Below are positions 5,417-5,469 of a DNA stretch of 5,469 nucleotides, in pieces. Each line of letters starts with the position of its first letter. Position 1 is the stretch's first letter. Both the position numbers and the translations under genes were made by a program. Origin of the DNA: Syntrophomonadaceae bacterium (GTDB lineage: Bacteria; Bacillota; Dethiobacteria; DTU022; UBA8154); contig SKTJ01000214.1 of the NCBI GenBank assembly GCA_007122565.1, positions 1 through 5,469 on the forward strand, in the 5' to 3' direction. A model generated the notes under the pieces. That model was not told the origin of the DNA. It did not search any database and was given only the letters and a program-made list of their open reading frames with translations.

Positions 5417-5444
5417 AGAATATTGTTCCTGCACACAATTTCAA
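5417..5444 (-). promoter_or_regulatory. Possible sigma-A promoter of the LpdD-like gene
   Basis: On the minus strand TTGAAA (complement of 5439-5444) is followed after 16 nt by TATTCT (complement of 5417-5422), about 45 nt before the start codon. The region 5373-5469 is A+T-rich and has no gene. The match to consensus is moderate. Confidence 0.35.
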
Positions 5445-5469
5445 ATGTTACGCAAAACAAGAATAATAA

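Overview
The window looks like an accessory metabolic locus of an anaerobic, Gram-positive-type bacterium, most like the spore-forming Peptococcaceae (Desulfotomaculum/Pelotomaculum relatives). This placement is inference. It rests on strong AGGAGG-type ribosome binding sites, moderate G+C, and short palindromic repeats that I recall from that group (the CAGGAGTCAGAAT family and the GCGACAGGG..CCCTGTCGC family).

Layout. Plus strand, left: the 3' part of a gene for a phosphoryl-transfer subunit ending in a PEP-synthase-type phosphohistidine swivel domain (1-900), then a complete gene for a separate PEP-synthase-type ATP-binding subunit (1066-2136), closed by a strong terminator. This split arrangement, with no C-terminal PEP/pyruvate barrel, is that of phenylphosphate synthase, the ATP-dependent enzyme that activates phenol for anaerobic carboxylation. 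Minus strand, right, read from the right edge inward: an LpdD-like prenylated-flavin chaperone (5372-4986) with its own terminator; a fusion of an archaeal-type CTP-dependent riboflavin kinase domain with a HAD phosphatase (4858-3770); a second HAD hydrolase with an unusual DxE catalytic motif (3705-3049); and an unrecognised acidic protein (about 2774-2217). The two sets converge on the terminator at about 2164-2201.

How the genes may fit together (inference). Phenylphosphate is carboxylated by UbiD-family enzymes that need prenylated FMN. LpdD-like proteins accompany UbiD/UbiX decarboxylases, and a riboflavin kinase makes the FMN that UbiX prenylates. The window therefore reads as an aromatic-activation module facing a flavin-cofactor supply module. 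The UbiD and UbiX genes themselves are not in the window and would be expected in flanking DNA.

Non-coding DNA. Gaps carry several dispersed palindromes: a perfect 14-bp-arm hairpin between the two synthase genes, two further single copies of the same repeat around the fusion gene, a separate 10-bp-arm palindrome just upstream of the unknown gene, and a roughly 185-bp MITE-like element with 31-nt imperfect inverted ends at 2846-3030. No gene-free stretch exceeds 300 bases.
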